Shown piece after piece: positions 45,755 to 54,339 of a stretch of 64,000 nt of DNA. Location: positions 1-64,000 of the forward strand of contig CBDHDN010000069.1 of assembly GCA_965261585.1 (NCBI GenBank), read 5' to 3'. Position 1 is the first letter of the stretch. Each line of letters opens with the position of its first letter. The notes beneath the pieces are model-generated. The model was not told where the DNA came from. It made no database searches and was given only the letters and a program-made list of their open reading frames with translations. Made by a program: the position numbers and the translations under genes. The stretch is from CBDHDN01 sp965261585. GTDB lineage: Bacteria; Pseudomonadota; Alphaproteobacteria; UBA6615.

Positions 45755-45864
45755 CCAAACTGTACCACTACCCTCGAGGGACGTCTCTTGCAGGCCGGAA
45801 CTACGGCCGGCCACAGGGCATGGATGGGTCGCGATTGTCAAGCGAGGCCGGGCGTGTCCGCCGC

Positions 45865-45893
45865 TTCCGCGCCCTGGCGAAACGGTGTATAGC
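45865..45893 (+). promoter_or_regulatory. Promoter-like element just before rnd
   Basis: TTCCGC and TATAGC with a 17-base spacer. The -10 ends 6 bases before the rnd ATG, so the transcript would begin at or next to the start codon. No Shine-Dalgarno is visible. Confidence 0.45.
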
Positions 45894-45899
45894 TGCGCC

Positions 45900-47177
45900 A
45901 TGACGTTGATTGCCGACAGCGCCGCCGTGGCGGCGCTTTGCAAACGGCTCGGCCGGGCCGACTACATCACGGTCGATACCGAGTTCATGCGCGAAAAGAC
46001 GTTCTGGGCGAAGCTGTGTCTGATCCAGCTGGCCGGCCCGGACGAGGCCGCGGCGATCGACCCGCTGGTCGAGGGCCTTGACCTCAAGCCCTTCTTCAAC
46101 CTGCTCGCTAACAAGAAGGTTCTGAAGGTCTGCCACGGCGCCCGCCAGGACGTCGAGATCTTCTATCAGATGACCGACCGCATCCCGGCGCCGCTGTTCG
46201 ACACGCAGATCGCGGCGATGGTCTGTGGCTTCGGCGATCAGGTCGCCTATGAGACCCTGGTCGCGCGACTGGCCCACCAGCACCTGGACAAGACCTCGCG
46301 CTTCACCGACTGGTCGCTGCGGCCGCTGACCGACAAGCAACTGACCTATGCGCTGGGCGACGTGACCTATTTGCGGACCGTCTACGAGGCGCTGTGCGAG
46401 CGGATCGAGGCCGACGGCCGCGCCGCCTGGCTCGACGAGGAGCTTGCGGTACTGACCGATCCGGCGAGTTATACCCTAGAGCCGGCCACGGCGTGGCAGC
46501 GCCTCAAGCCACGCAGCACCGACCGGCGCTATTTGGCGGTGCTGCAGGCCCTCGGCGCCTGGCGCGAGGATGAGGCGATGGCACGCGACGTCCCGCGCAA
46601 CCGCGTTCTGCGCGACGAATCGCTGACCGAGATGGCCGCCCAGCGGCCGCGTGACGAGGCGGCGCTGAAGCGCATTCGCGGGCTTCCCAAGGGCTTTGCC
46701 GGCGGCAAGTATGCCGCCTCGCTGCTCGCCGCCGTCGGGCGCGGGGCCGAACTGCCGCTCGACGATGCGCCGTTGCCGCGCCCCAGGGCCGACCTGCCCC
46801 AGGGCATCGGTCCTGTAGTCGACCTGCTGAAGGTGCTCTTGAAGCACAAATGCGAATACCACCATGTCGCCCAGAAGCTGGTCGCGACGACGGCGGATCT
46901 CGAGCGCATTGCCGCCGACGATGACGCCGACGTCGCCGCCCTGCGTGGCTGGCGCCGTGAGGTGTTCGGTGCGACCGCGCTCGACATCAAGCACGGCAGG
47001 CTGGCACTCGCCGCGAACGGCCGTCAGGTGCGGCTGCTGCCGGTCAACGGCGCCGGCGAGGCCGAGACCACCGGTGGGATCACCGTGGCCACCACCAAGC
47101 GCCGCCGGCGCCGCCGCCGCGGGTCGGGGCCCGGTACCGCCAACTACCCCAAGGGAGCCGACGCGGCACCGTCATGA
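45900..47177 (+). CDS. rnd: Ribonuclease D
   Basis: 425 aa from the ATG at 45900. 3'-5' exoribonuclease acting on tRNA and small RNA 3' ends. DEDD exonuclease domain: VDTEFMREKTFW (Exo I), LKVCHGARQDVEIF (Exo II), YALGDVTYLRTVY (Exo III). HRDC domain at about 205-290 (LQALGAWREDEAMARDVPRNRVL). The C-terminus has the run KRRRRRRRG. It was originally next to aspS, from which the IS1-like transposon now separates it. Confidence 0.95.
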   Translation: MTLIADSAAVAALCKRLGRADYITVDTEFMREKTFWAKLCLIQLAGPDEAAAIDPLVEGLDLKPFFNLLANKKVLKVCHGARQDVEIFYQMTDRIPAPLFDTQIAAMVCGFGDQVAYETLVARLAHQHLDKTSRFTDWSLRPLTDKQLTYALGDVTYLRTVYEALCERIEADGRAAWLDEELAVLTDPASYTLEPATAWQRLKPRSTDRRYLAVLQALGAWREDEAMARDVPRNRVLRDESLTEMAAQRPRDEAALKRIRGLPKGFAGGKYAASLLAAVGRGAELPLDDAPLPRPRADLPQGIGPVVDLLKVLLKHKCEYHHVAQKLVATTADLERIAADDDADVAALRGWRREVFGATALDIKHGRLALAANGRQVRLLPVNGAGEAETTGGITVATTKRRRRRRRGSGPGTANYPKGADAAPS

Positions 47178-47271
47178 GTTCGGCGCCAGCGGACGGCGCG
47201 TTGCGCCGAGGCGCCTCCCAAGGAATGAGATTGATGGGCCGGTGCGACTTCAACGAACGGCACGATAACGC

Positions 47272-47805
47272 ATGAAGCGCCTGTACGTCCTGCGCCATGC
47301 CGATGCCGAGGCGCCGGGCGACGGTGTTCAGGACTTCGATCGGCCGCTGTCCGGCCGCGGGCGGCTGAATGCCCTGCGCGTCGGCCGGGCCATGGCGGCA
47401 CGCGGCGAGCGCCCGGCGCTGGCGCTGTGTTCGCCCGCGGCGCGCGCCCGCGAGACGCTGGAGCGGCTGGACGATGCCGCCGCCCAGGCCGTGCACCGTC
47501 TCGATGAAGAGTTTTATCTGGCCGGCCTGGCACAGCTGCACGGCATCCTGACGCAGCTCGACGACACGTTCGCGACGGTTCTGCTGGTCGGCCACAATCC
47601 GGGGCTGGCCGCGCTCGTCGCCTTCCTCACCGGCTCCGGCACCGCCGAGGCGCGGCTCGGCAGCGGCCTGCCGCCGGCCGCCCTGGCCGTGCTGGAGTTT
47701 GCCGACGGTGATTCCAAGCCGCTGTGGTCGGCGGTCGACCGCGGCACGGCTCACCTGGCCGACTACCGGCTGCCGAGCGACCCGATCAGGCCGGCGGCGG
47801 ACTGA
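47272..47805 (+). CDS. SixA-like phosphohistidine phosphatase
   Basis: 177 aa histidine-phosphatase-superfamily protein. The catalytic motif RHADAE (His9) is at the N-terminus, CSPAARARETL near residue 45 and LVGHNPGLA (second His) near residue 105. SixA removes phosphate from the His of phosphotransfer proteins such as ArcB or PTS-Ntr. The 3' end overlaps the convergent hdaA by 20 bases. Confidence 0.9.
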   Translation: MKRLYVLRHADAEAPGDGVQDFDRPLSGRGRLNALRVGRAMAARGERPALALCSPAARARETLERLDDAAAQAVHRLDEEFYLAGLAQLHGILTQLDDTFATVLLVGHNPGLAALVAFLTGSGTAEARLGSGLPPAALAVLEFADGDSKPLWSAVDRGTAHLADYRLPSDPIRPAAD

Positions 47806-48484
47806 GCCCGCCAGCGCTCAGTACGTCGCGCACCAGCGGCGTCGTGATCCGGCGCTGCGCCGCCAGCGCCGCCTTATCGAGAGCGTCGACGAGCGCCCGC
47901 GCGGCGGCGAACGAGCGTTCGATGCGCGGCAGCACATATTCGATCACCTCCACACTGATGGTCAGCTGACGGTCGGCAAACAGCTTGACCAGCACGGCCG
48001 CCAGCAGCCCGTCGTCGGGGCGCTCGATCGTCACGGCGGGCAGCGCCTTGACGCGCGAGGCCAGGTCGGCGAGGGCAACCGGCCAGCGTGCCGGCGGCTG
48101 GCGCGCCGTCATCAGCAGCGCGCCCCCGCGTTCGGCAATGACGTTGTAGAAATGCAGCAACGGCCGTTCCAAACCGTCGTCGGGCAGGGCGCTGTCGACG
48201 TCTTCGACCGTCGCCCGACCGGTGCCGTCGAGCAGCGCCGGCGGCTCGCTGCCGGCAACCTCGCCCGGCGTCAGCAAGGGACCGCCGGCGCGGTGCCGCC
48301 ACACGGCCGCCAGGTGGCTCTTGCCGCAGCCGGGCGGTCCCCATAGCACCATGCCCGGCGCCGGCCAGTCCGGCCAGCGGTCGATCCAGCGGACCGCGGC
48401 CTCGTTGCTCGCGGCCACGAGAAAGTCGTCGCGGCCCAGGGCCGGCCGATGGCGGAGGTCGAGCGCCAACTGTCGCGCGTTCAC
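47786..48484 (-). CDS. hdaA: DnaA-related regulator HdaA/Hda
   Basis: 232 aa from the GTG at 48484. AAA+ protein resembling the DnaA ATPase core without its DNA-binding domain. It begins with a clamp-binding-like peptide, RQLALDL, then Walker A GPPGCGKSH and a DVDSALPDD region in place of Walker B. With the beta clamp, Hda stimulates ATP hydrolysis by DnaA and prevents re-initiation. The start overlaps the stop of the perM gene (GTGA), so the two are translationally coupled. Confidence 0.92.
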   Translation of the reverse strand: MNARQLALDLRHRPALGRDDFLVAASNEAAVRWIDRWPDWPAPGMVLWGPPGCGKSHLAAVWRHRAGGPLLTPGEVAGSEPPALLDGTGRATVEDVDSALPDDGLERPLLHFYNVIAERGGALLMTARQPPARWPVALADLASRVKALPAVTIERPDDGLLAAVLVKLFADRQLTISVEVIEYVLPRIERSFAAARALVDALDKAALAAQRRITTPLVRDVLSAGGLSPPPA

Positions 48485-49608
48485 GCCCCGGCGTCCTTGC
48501 CCTCGTCCGTGTCCTCGCCGTCGTCCCCGGCCGGGGGCAGGGCGCGGATGTCCCCGGCACCGTGGTAGAGCACGCTCGCGCGATAGCGCGTGATCGCAAA
48601 CGCGACGAGGACGCCGATGACCGCGGCCAACGGGACCGCCAGCAGCATCCCGACGAGACCCAGCAGGCTGCCGCCGGCCAACAGCGCGAAGATGACCCAG
48701 ACCGGGTGCAGCCCGACTTTGTCGCCGACCAGCTTCGGCGTCAGGAAGTTACCCTCGACCAGCTGGCCGACGCCAAAGATCCCGGCGACGATCGCAACCG
48801 GTGGCCAGGTGTCGAATTGCACCAGGGCCAGCGCGACTGAGACGACAAAGCCGCTGACCGACCCGACGAACGGAATGAACGAAATAGCGCCTGCCGCCAG
48901 GCCGATGACGAGTCCGAACTCGAGGCCCGCCAGGCTCAGCGCGATCGCATAGAACGAACCTAGGATGCCCGCCACGATCATCTGGCCGCGCACGAAGCCG
49001 GCGAGGCGGCGGTCGATCAGCGCCAGTTGCTCTCGCACGGTGTCGGCATAGTGGAGCGGCAGCAGGTCGTTCAGCTTTGCCATCATGCGGTCCCAATCGC
49101 GCAACAGGTAGAACGTGACGATCGGGGTGATGAACAGCAGCGACAGCAGATTGATGAGAAACAGGCCGCCGGTGACGACGCTGCCGACGAAGCCGCCGAC
49201 TTGCCGCGCGATCGTGCCGCTCAGTTGCGTTGCCGCTTGCCGCAGCGCCTCCATCTGCTCGGCCGGCAGACGGGCCTGCAGGTCGGTCAGGGCGCTCTCG
49301 AGCAGGCCGCGCAGGCTCTCCGCATAGCCCGGCAAAGCGGCCACGAGCGACAGCACCTGCGACTGCAGCAACGGTAGCAGCAGCACGATCGCCGCCACGA
49401 GCACGACGATGAACGCGGCTGTGATGATCGTCGTCGCCAAGGTCCGCGACAGCTTCCAGCGTTCCAGCCGGTCGGCCACCGGGTCGAGCAGGTAGGCGAT
49501 CGCCATGCCGGCAACGAACGGCAACAGGATCGCCCGCAGGGCGAACAGCAAGACCGCCGCGACGACGAACGCGCCGGCCCAGAAGCCGAGTTGGCGGGAT
49601 GGCCGCAT
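48481..49608 (-). CDS. AI-2E family transporter (PerM-like)
   Basis: 375 aa with about eight hydrophobic helices (for example LGFWAGAFVVAAVLLFALRA, TIITAAFIVVLVAAIVLLLP). The family blocks FVRGQMIVAGILGSFYAIAL, GFVVSVALALVQF and FGVGQLVEGNFLTPKLVGDKVGLHPV are present. Exporters or permeases of this family have mostly unproven substrates, and the link to autoinducer-2 holds only for TqsA. The C-terminal tail is acidic. It lies between DUF2066 and hdaA, a conserved alphaproteobacterial order. Confidence 0.93.
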   Translation of the reverse strand: MRPSRQLGFWAGAFVVAAVLLFALRAILLPFVAGMAIAYLLDPVADRLERWKLSRTLATTIITAAFIVVLVAAIVLLLPLLQSQVLSLVAALPGYAESLRGLLESALTDLQARLPAEQMEALRQAATQLSGTIARQVGGFVGSVVTGGLFLINLLSLLFITPIVTFYLLRDWDRMMAKLNDLLPLHYADTVREQLALIDRRLAGFVRGQMIVAGILGSFYAIALSLAGLEFGLVIGLAAGAISFIPFVGSVSGFVVSVALALVQFDTWPPVAIVAGIFGVGQLVEGNFLTPKLVGDKVGLHPVWVIFALLAGGSLLGLVGMLLAVPLAAVIGVLVAFAITRYRASVLYHGAGDIRALPPAGDDGEDTDEGKDAGA

Positions 49609-49710
49609 CGTCGCCCCCCAAAAGTTCGCTGGCGGCCCCGGTCCTGCTGAGCCAGGGCGCCCGCGTCAATCGGCCGCCCGGCCGGCCCGCATCCCCCGCG
49701 ACCCGCCGGC

Positions 49711-50856
49711 TCAGCGCCGTGTCAGGCGGATCACGCGTATCGGCGGCGGCAGCACGGCGCTCGCATCCAGGCTGGTCAGCGCCGGCGCCTCCAGCGACAG
49801 GTCAGCCTGTGCCAGGGCGTCGGCCAGCTGGTCCTCGTCGCCGATGAAGGTCAGCTCCACATGCGCCGCATCGCGTGTCAGCGACAACAGTCGGTTGTCC
49901 GAGATCACGGCAACGCTTGCCAGGCGGTCGCGGACGACGATCCAATCGCCGAGCTGTTCGAGCTTGACCGCGGCCGTCAGCCGCTGCTGCTGCCCGAAAC
50001 GCAGCAGGTTGGCCTCGATCCACGCGTTCTCGACCGCCTGGACCGTCGCCGCCACGGCCTTGGCCATCAGCCCTGCGGCGTTCTGTCGCGAATCGCCGAC
50101 GACGCTCAACAGGATCGGCGCCTGCGTCGTCACGCCGACCCGCGAGACCGCGATGTCCAGCTTCGGCAGGCTGCGTGACGATTCCAGTCCCAGCGCCGCC
50201 AGAGCGACCAACGTATCGCCGGTGTCGTAGCGCGACGCAATCGCCGTCAGCCGCTCGACCTCGCCGCTCGCCGCCTGCTCGGCCGAGACGTCGGCGATGT
50301 CGGCGAGGTCGCCGAACGGTATGCGCATCGGCACCAGGCCGGTCCGCGGCGGCAAGTCGGCCCAGGCCTCGCGCCACGGATTCGGATCGTCCCACAGCAG
50401 CAGCGTGCCGGCCCGGCGCAGCACCGGCAGCACCAGCACCGGCTTGCTCGTCGTCTCGGCGGACGGAATGTCGTTTTGCCGCAGCAGGTCCCGCACGGCC
50501 GCCGGTTTGAACCGATAGGTCAGCGTCGCTAGGTAGCGCACGGCCGACGTCCGTTCCTCGATCACCTCGAGATCCTGGACGACGAAGGCGGCGGTCGCCG
50601 GATCGATCGGCGGTAGCCCCGCCCAGTCGAGCCGCCGGGTCAGTCGGCGCAACAGCGTGCCCAGCGCTTCCGCCTGGCCACTGACGAGGGCGAGTTCACG
50701 CGCGTTGGTGGCATTGTCCGCGGTCACGTCGACCTCTACGCCGCTGACCGTATACACGTCGAGGTTCGGTTGTGCCGCCGCCGGCACGGCCAACAGGGCG
50801 ATGACGCACACGGCGCCGAAGCGGGCGAAGCATTCGATGCCTGACCTCAAGCGCAT
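49711..50856 (-). CDS. DUF2066-domain exported protein
   Basis: 381 aa from the ATG at 50856. The signal peptide ends near VPAAAQPNLDVYTV. Then comes the DUF2066 region, VSGVEVDVTADNATNARELAL, with LVLPVLRRAGTLLLWDDPNPW in the middle. Function unknown. It is regularly found between purM and the perM-hdaA pair in alphaproteobacteria and is probably periplasmic. Confidence 0.88.
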   Translation of the reverse strand: MRLRSGIECFARFGAVCVIALLAVPAAAQPNLDVYTVSGVEVDVTADNATNARELALVSGQAEALGTLLRRLTRRLDWAGLPPIDPATAAFVVQDLEVIEERTSAVRYLATLTYRFKPAAVRDLLRQNDIPSAETTSKPVLVLPVLRRAGTLLLWDDPNPWREAWADLPPRTGLVPMRIPFGDLADIADVSAEQAASGEVERLTAIASRYDTGDTLVALAALGLESSRSLPKLDIAVSRVGVTTQAPILLSVVGDSRQNAAGLMAKAVAATVQAVENAWIEANLLRFGQQQRLTAAVKLEQLGDWIVVRDRLASVAVISDNRLLSLTRDAAHVELTFIGDEDQLADALAQADLSLEAPALTSLDASAVLPPPIRVIRLTRR

Positions 50857-50958
50857 TGCAAACCGCCGCAGGAACCGTGAAAAAGGGAAATCACGACTAT
50901 GAACCCTCATCTGCCGGACGCCGGTGGATGAAGTCAAGTACCGGGGGGCGTCATCGCG

Positions 50959-52008
50959 GTCAGCTACAAGGACGCCGGGGTCGACATCGACGCGGGCGAC
51001 GCCCTGGTCGAAGCGATCAAGCCGCTTGCCGATTCGACCCGGCGTCCCGGCGCCATTGCTGGGCTGGGCGGCTTCGGCGGCCTGTTCGACCTTGCCGCCG
51101 CCGGCTACCGTGACCCGCTGCTCGTCGCCGCGACCGACGGTGTCGGCACGAAGCTGGAGGTCGCGGCCCAGACCGGACGCCACGATACGATCGGCATCGA
51201 TCTGGTGGCGATGTGCGTCAATGACCTGGTGGTCCAGGGCGCCAGTCCTCTGTTCTTCCTCGACTATTTCGCGACCGGCCGGCTCGCCGCCGAGGCCGAG
51301 ACGGTAATCGCCGGCATCGCCGCGGGCTGCCGCGCCGCCGGCTGTGCCCTCATTGGCGGCGAAACTGCGGAGATGCCCGGTTTCTACGCAGCCGGGCGCT
51401 ACGACCTCGCCGGCTTTGCCGTCGGTGCGGTCGAGCGTGACGCCCTGCTGCCCCGGCGCGCGCCGGGCGTCGCGCCCGGCGACACGGTGCTGGGCCTGGC
51501 CTCGGCCGGCCTGCATGCCACCGGCTTCTCGCTGGTGCGCCGGCTGGTCGCCGTTGCGGGCCTGGACTGGAGCGCGCCGCCGCCCTTCGAATCGGATGCG
51601 CCGACGCTCGGCGCGGTCGCGCTGACGCCGACCCGGATCTATGTCGATGCCTGTCTGCAGGCGGCGCGGCTGTCGGCGGTCAAGGCGTTCGCCCACATCA
51701 CCGGCGGCGGCCTCTGCGGCAACATCCCGCGTGTCCTGCCCGACGATTGCGCCGTCGAGTTGAGGCTCGCTGGGCCGGCCCGGGCGCCGTTGTTCGCGTG
51801 GCTCGCGCGCTCGGTCGCGCCGGCCGAGATGGTGCGTACCGTCAACTGCGGCGTCGGCATGGTCGTGATCACCGGCGAGCCCGCGGCCACGACCGCGGTG
51901 CTGCGCGACCGCGGTGAGACTGTGTATTCGCTCGGCACCGTCGTTGGCCGCGCGGCCGACACGCCGAGCGTCCGCATCCTCGATCTGGCGGCGCTGTGGC
52001 GCGGCTGA
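50959..52008 (+). CDS. purM: Phosphoribosylformylglycinamidine cyclo-ligase (AIR synthetase), start codon missing
   Basis: About 349 aa matching PurM end to end: SYKDAGVDIDAGDALVEAIKP, LLVAATDGVGTKLEVA, CVNDLVVQGASPLFFLDYFA, GGETAEMPGFY and AHITGGGLCGNIPRVLP. Makes AIR from FGAM with ATP. The homology begins at GTC AGC TAC, where a GTG or ATG is expected. An ATG at 50899 is in frame but is followed by TGA at 50929. One extra G in the G6 run at 50943-50948 would open a frame from a GTG at 50924. So it is either mutated at its start or carries a sequence error. Confidence 0.85.
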   Translation, partial: VSYKDAGVDIDAGDALVEAIKPLADSTRRPGAIAGLGGFGGLFDLAAAGYRDPLLVAATDGVGTKLEVAAQTGRHDTIGIDLVAMCVNDLVVQGASPLFFLDYFATGRLAAEAETVIAGIAAGCRAAGCALIGGETAEMPGFYAAGRYDLAGFAVGAVERDALLPRRAPGVAPGDTVLGLASAGLHATGFSLVRRLVAVAGLDWSAPPPFESDAPTLGAVALTPTRIYVDACLQAARLSAVKAFAHITGGGLCGNIPRVLPDDCAVELRLAGPARAPLFAWLARSVAPAEMVRTVNCGVGMVVITGEPAATTAVLRDRGETVYSLGTVVGRAADTPSVRILDLAALWRG

Positions 52009-52688
52009 GGCTGGCGGTCCTGATATCGGGGCGCGGCAGCAATCTGCGGGCCTTGATCGACGCCTGCGCGGTGCTGGCCTATCCGGCCGAGATCGTCCTC
52101 GTGATCAGCGATCGCGGCGACGCCGCGGGCCTCGGCCACGCCCATAGGGCCGGCATCGCGACCACGGTCATCGAGCGCGCCGGCCACCCCGACCGCGCCG
52201 CGTTCGAGGCCACCATGGACGCCGCGCTGGGCGCCGCGGGGGTCGAGCTCGTCTGCCTGGCCGGCTTCATGCGGCTGCTGTCGCCGGCGTTCGTGACCGC
52301 CTGGCGCGACCGTGTCGTCAACATCCATCCGTCGCTGCTGCCGGCGTTCCGCGGGCTCGATGCGCCGGCCCAGGCGGTGGACGCCGGGGTCAGGGTCAGC
52401 GGCTGCACCGTACACTTCGTCCGCCCGGCGATGGATGCCGGCCCGATCATCGTGCAGGCCGCCGTGCCCGTGGACGGCGGCGACGACGCCGCAGCGCTGG
52501 CCGCCCGTATCCTGACCGTCGAGCACGAATGCTATCCGCTGGCGGTCCGCTGGATCGCCGAGGGTCGCGTGCGTATCGAAGGCGACCGTGCCGTCGTCGC
52601 CGGGTCCGGGAACCCGGCCGTCACCTTCATCAGTCCGGGCGGACCGGCGCAAACGGACTTTCGTCCGACGCCGCGACGCTCTATATAA
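51996..52688 (+). CDS. purN: Phosphoribosylglycinamide formyltransferase
   Basis: 230 aa from the GTG at 51996, overlapping purM by 13 bases. Transfers a formyl group from 10-formyl-THF to GAR. Motifs: LISGRGSNLRALIDA (phosphate loop), LAGFMRLL, VNIHPSLLPAFRG with the catalytic Asn and His, GCTVHFV, and DAGPIIVQ with the catalytic Asp. The purM-purN order is usual. The C-terminus is about 20 residues longer than typical. Confidence 0.95.
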   Translation: MARLRLAVLISGRGSNLRALIDACAVLAYPAEIVLVISDRGDAAGLGHAHRAGIATTVIERAGHPDRAAFEATMDAALGAAGVELVCLAGFMRLLSPAFVTAWRDRVVNIHPSLLPAFRGLDAPAQAVDAGVRVSGCTVHFVRPAMDAGPIIVQAAVPVDGGDDAAALAARILTVEHECYPLAVRWIAEGRVRIEGDRAVVAGSGNPAVTFISPGGPAQTDFRPTPRRSI

Positions 52689-52711
52689 CGTTGCCGCGAC
52701 GGGATGGCGCA

Positions 52712-52858
52712 ATGTCGGGGGTATGCGTGTCCATGAGCTCAGACGATTTCGACGGTCGATCGCACTGGATCTTCTGGGTCCGCTTCCTGAGGTTCTCGTG
52801 GATCGCCTTCGCGTTGATCGTGGTCGCGCTGATACTACTGGCGCTCTTCGTGGCCTAG
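52712..52858 (+). CDS. Small single-pass membrane protein
   Basis: 48 aa. A hydrophilic start (SSDDFDGRSHWIFWVRF) precedes a strong transmembrane helix (IAFALIVVALILLALFVA) at the C-terminus. I do not recognise the family. Its TAG stop is also the CTAG target of the adjacent IS5-type element; removing the element leaves the same stop codon, so the protein is unchanged. Confidence 0.5.
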   Translation: MSGVCVSMSSDDFDGRSHWIFWVRFLRFSWIAFALIVVALILLALFVA

Positions 52859-53696
52859 GTTCTGTACCCATAAAGGGGATTCCCCTTTTCGGGCGGATGT
52901 GATTCAAGCTCCCGAACTGGGGGAGCTATCAAATGGCACGTTTCGATCTGAGCGATCGGGAGTGGGCGATGATCGCGCCGCTGCTTCCGAACAAACCACG
53001 CGGCGTTGCGCGGGTGGACGACCGGCGCGTGGTGAACGGCATCTTCTACATCCTGCGGACCGGCTCGCCGTGGCGCGATCTGCCGGAGCGCTATGGCCCC
53101 TACACGACCGTCTACAACCGCTTCAACCGCTGGGCCAAGGCCGGCGTGTGGCTGCGTGTTTTCGAGACATTGGCCGCGCAATCGCCGGATTCGCTTCATC
53201 TGATCGATACCTCGATCGTGCGTGCGCACCAGCACGCCGCGGGCGGAAAAAAGGGGGCCCGGATCACGCCATTGGCCGTTCTCGTGGCGGACTGAGCACC
53301 AAGATCCACACCGTGGTTGACGCTCGCGGCCTGCCGCTGCGCTTCCTGGTCAGCCCCGGCCAGGCCTCTGACAAGGCCGGCGTCCCAGCGCTGCTCAACG
53401 GGCTCGCACCGGCACGCCACACCGTCGCCGACCGCGGCTACGACGCCAAGGCCATCGTCGAGATGATCGCCGGCCACGGCTCCGAGGCGCATATCCCGAC
53501 CCAACGAGGCCGCAAGATCCAACGCTCGGTCGACCCCGAACTCTACCGCCAACGCAACCTTGTCGAGCGCTTCTTCAACGAGATCAAACACTTCCGCCGG
53601 ATCGCCACGCGCTACGACAAACTCGCTCGAAACTTCCTCGCCGCCATTGCAATCGCATCGATCCGACTCTGGCTCAGGCATTATGAGTCCACGACC
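52858..53696 (+). mobile_element. IS5-family (IS427-type) element
   Basis: 839 bp flanked by TA (52856-52857, 53697-53698) inside a CTAG. Ends are GGTTCTGTACCCATAAAG and GGTCGTGGACTCATAATG, matching at 13 of 18 positions. The transposase is split over two frames with an A6G slippery run between them. Confidence 0.85.
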
Positions 53697-53699
53697 TAG
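52933..53699 (+). CDS. IS427-type transposase, made by programmed frameshift
   Basis: The first frame (ATG at 52933, MARFDLSDREWAMIAPLLP) has the DUF4096 region and the first Asp in LIDTSIVRAHQHAAG. The run AAAAAAG at 53247-53253 allows a frameshift into the second frame with GRSRGGLSTKIHTV, VADRGYDAK (second Asp) and YRQRNLVERFFNEIK (Glu). The split at an A run is typical of the IS427 group, so this is probably functional. The stop TAG is completed by the target TA. Confidence 0.88.
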
Positions 53700-53836
53700 G
53701 CCCGCTGCCGCCACCCAGGAAAGCGTCATCCTCGGGCTTGCCTATGCTTGTCAAGGCTTGTCCCGGGGACCCTACCGAGGACAACAGGAATTCCGGAATT
53801 CCTCGCGGCCTATTGCGTGCGGCCGGCCGTGCCGGC

Positions 53837-54259
53837 TCAGCCGACGATATCGACGCCGGCAAAGAAGAACGCGATCTCCTGCGCCGCGTTCTCGGCGCTG
53901 TCCGAGCCGTGCACGGAGTTCGCCTCGATTGATTCCGCGAAATCCTTGCGGATCGTGCCGGCGGCAGCCTCGGCCGGGTCCGTCGCCCCCATCACCTCGC
54001 GGTTGCGCGGGACGGCATCCTCGCCCTCCAGCACCTGCACGACGACCGGCCCGGTGGTCATGAACGCGACGAGGTCGGCAAAGAACGGGCGCGCCTTGTG
54101 CACGGAGTAGAACGCTTCGGCCTGGCCCTTCGTGATCCGGATCCGCCGTTGCGCGATGATGCGCAGCCCCGCTGCTTCGAGGCGCGCGTTGATCTGGCCG
54201 GTCAGGTCTCGCCGCGTCGCATCGGGCTTGATGATCGACAGCGTGCGTTCGATCGCCAT
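53837..54259 (-). CDS. ndk: Nucleoside diphosphate kinase
   Basis: 140 aa, the usual length. Moves the gamma-phosphate between nucleotides via phospho-His117 in NSVHGSD. It begins with AIERTLSIIKPDA and contains FYSVHKARPFF and RNREVMGATDP. ATG at 54259. It stands alone, with the IS5-type element upstream of its 3' side. Confidence 0.97.
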   Translation of the reverse strand: MAIERTLSIIKPDATRRDLTGQINARLEAAGLRIIAQRRIRITKGQAEAFYSVHKARPFFADLVAFMTTGPVVVQVLEGEDAVPRNREVMGATDPAEAAAGTIRKDFAESIEANSVHGSDSAENAAQEIAFFFAGVDIVG

Positions 54260-54339
54260 GGCGGATCCATGTCTCAGGTCAAGGGGTGCGCGTTATATCC
54301 CGCCGCCTCCCAGGCGGCAACCGCCGCCCGTGCCGCGCG

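Larger units (their letters stand above)
41955..45772 (+). mobile_element. IS1-family-like transposon carrying a toxin-antitoxin-like pair
   Basis: Perfect 16-bp inverted ends GGTAGTGGTACAGTTT (41955-41970 and 45757-45772) inside a perfect 8-bp duplication CTCGAGGG (41947-41954, 45773-45780). IS1 elements have GGTnnTG-type ends and 8-9 bp duplications. Removing the nested IS256 leaves about 2.4 kb: a KGG-motif gene, a DUF4258 gene, an HTH antitoxin-like gene and an IS1-type transposase. IS1 itself is under 0.8 kb, so this form has about 1.4 kb of cargo. It separates aspS from rnd. Confidence 0.88.
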
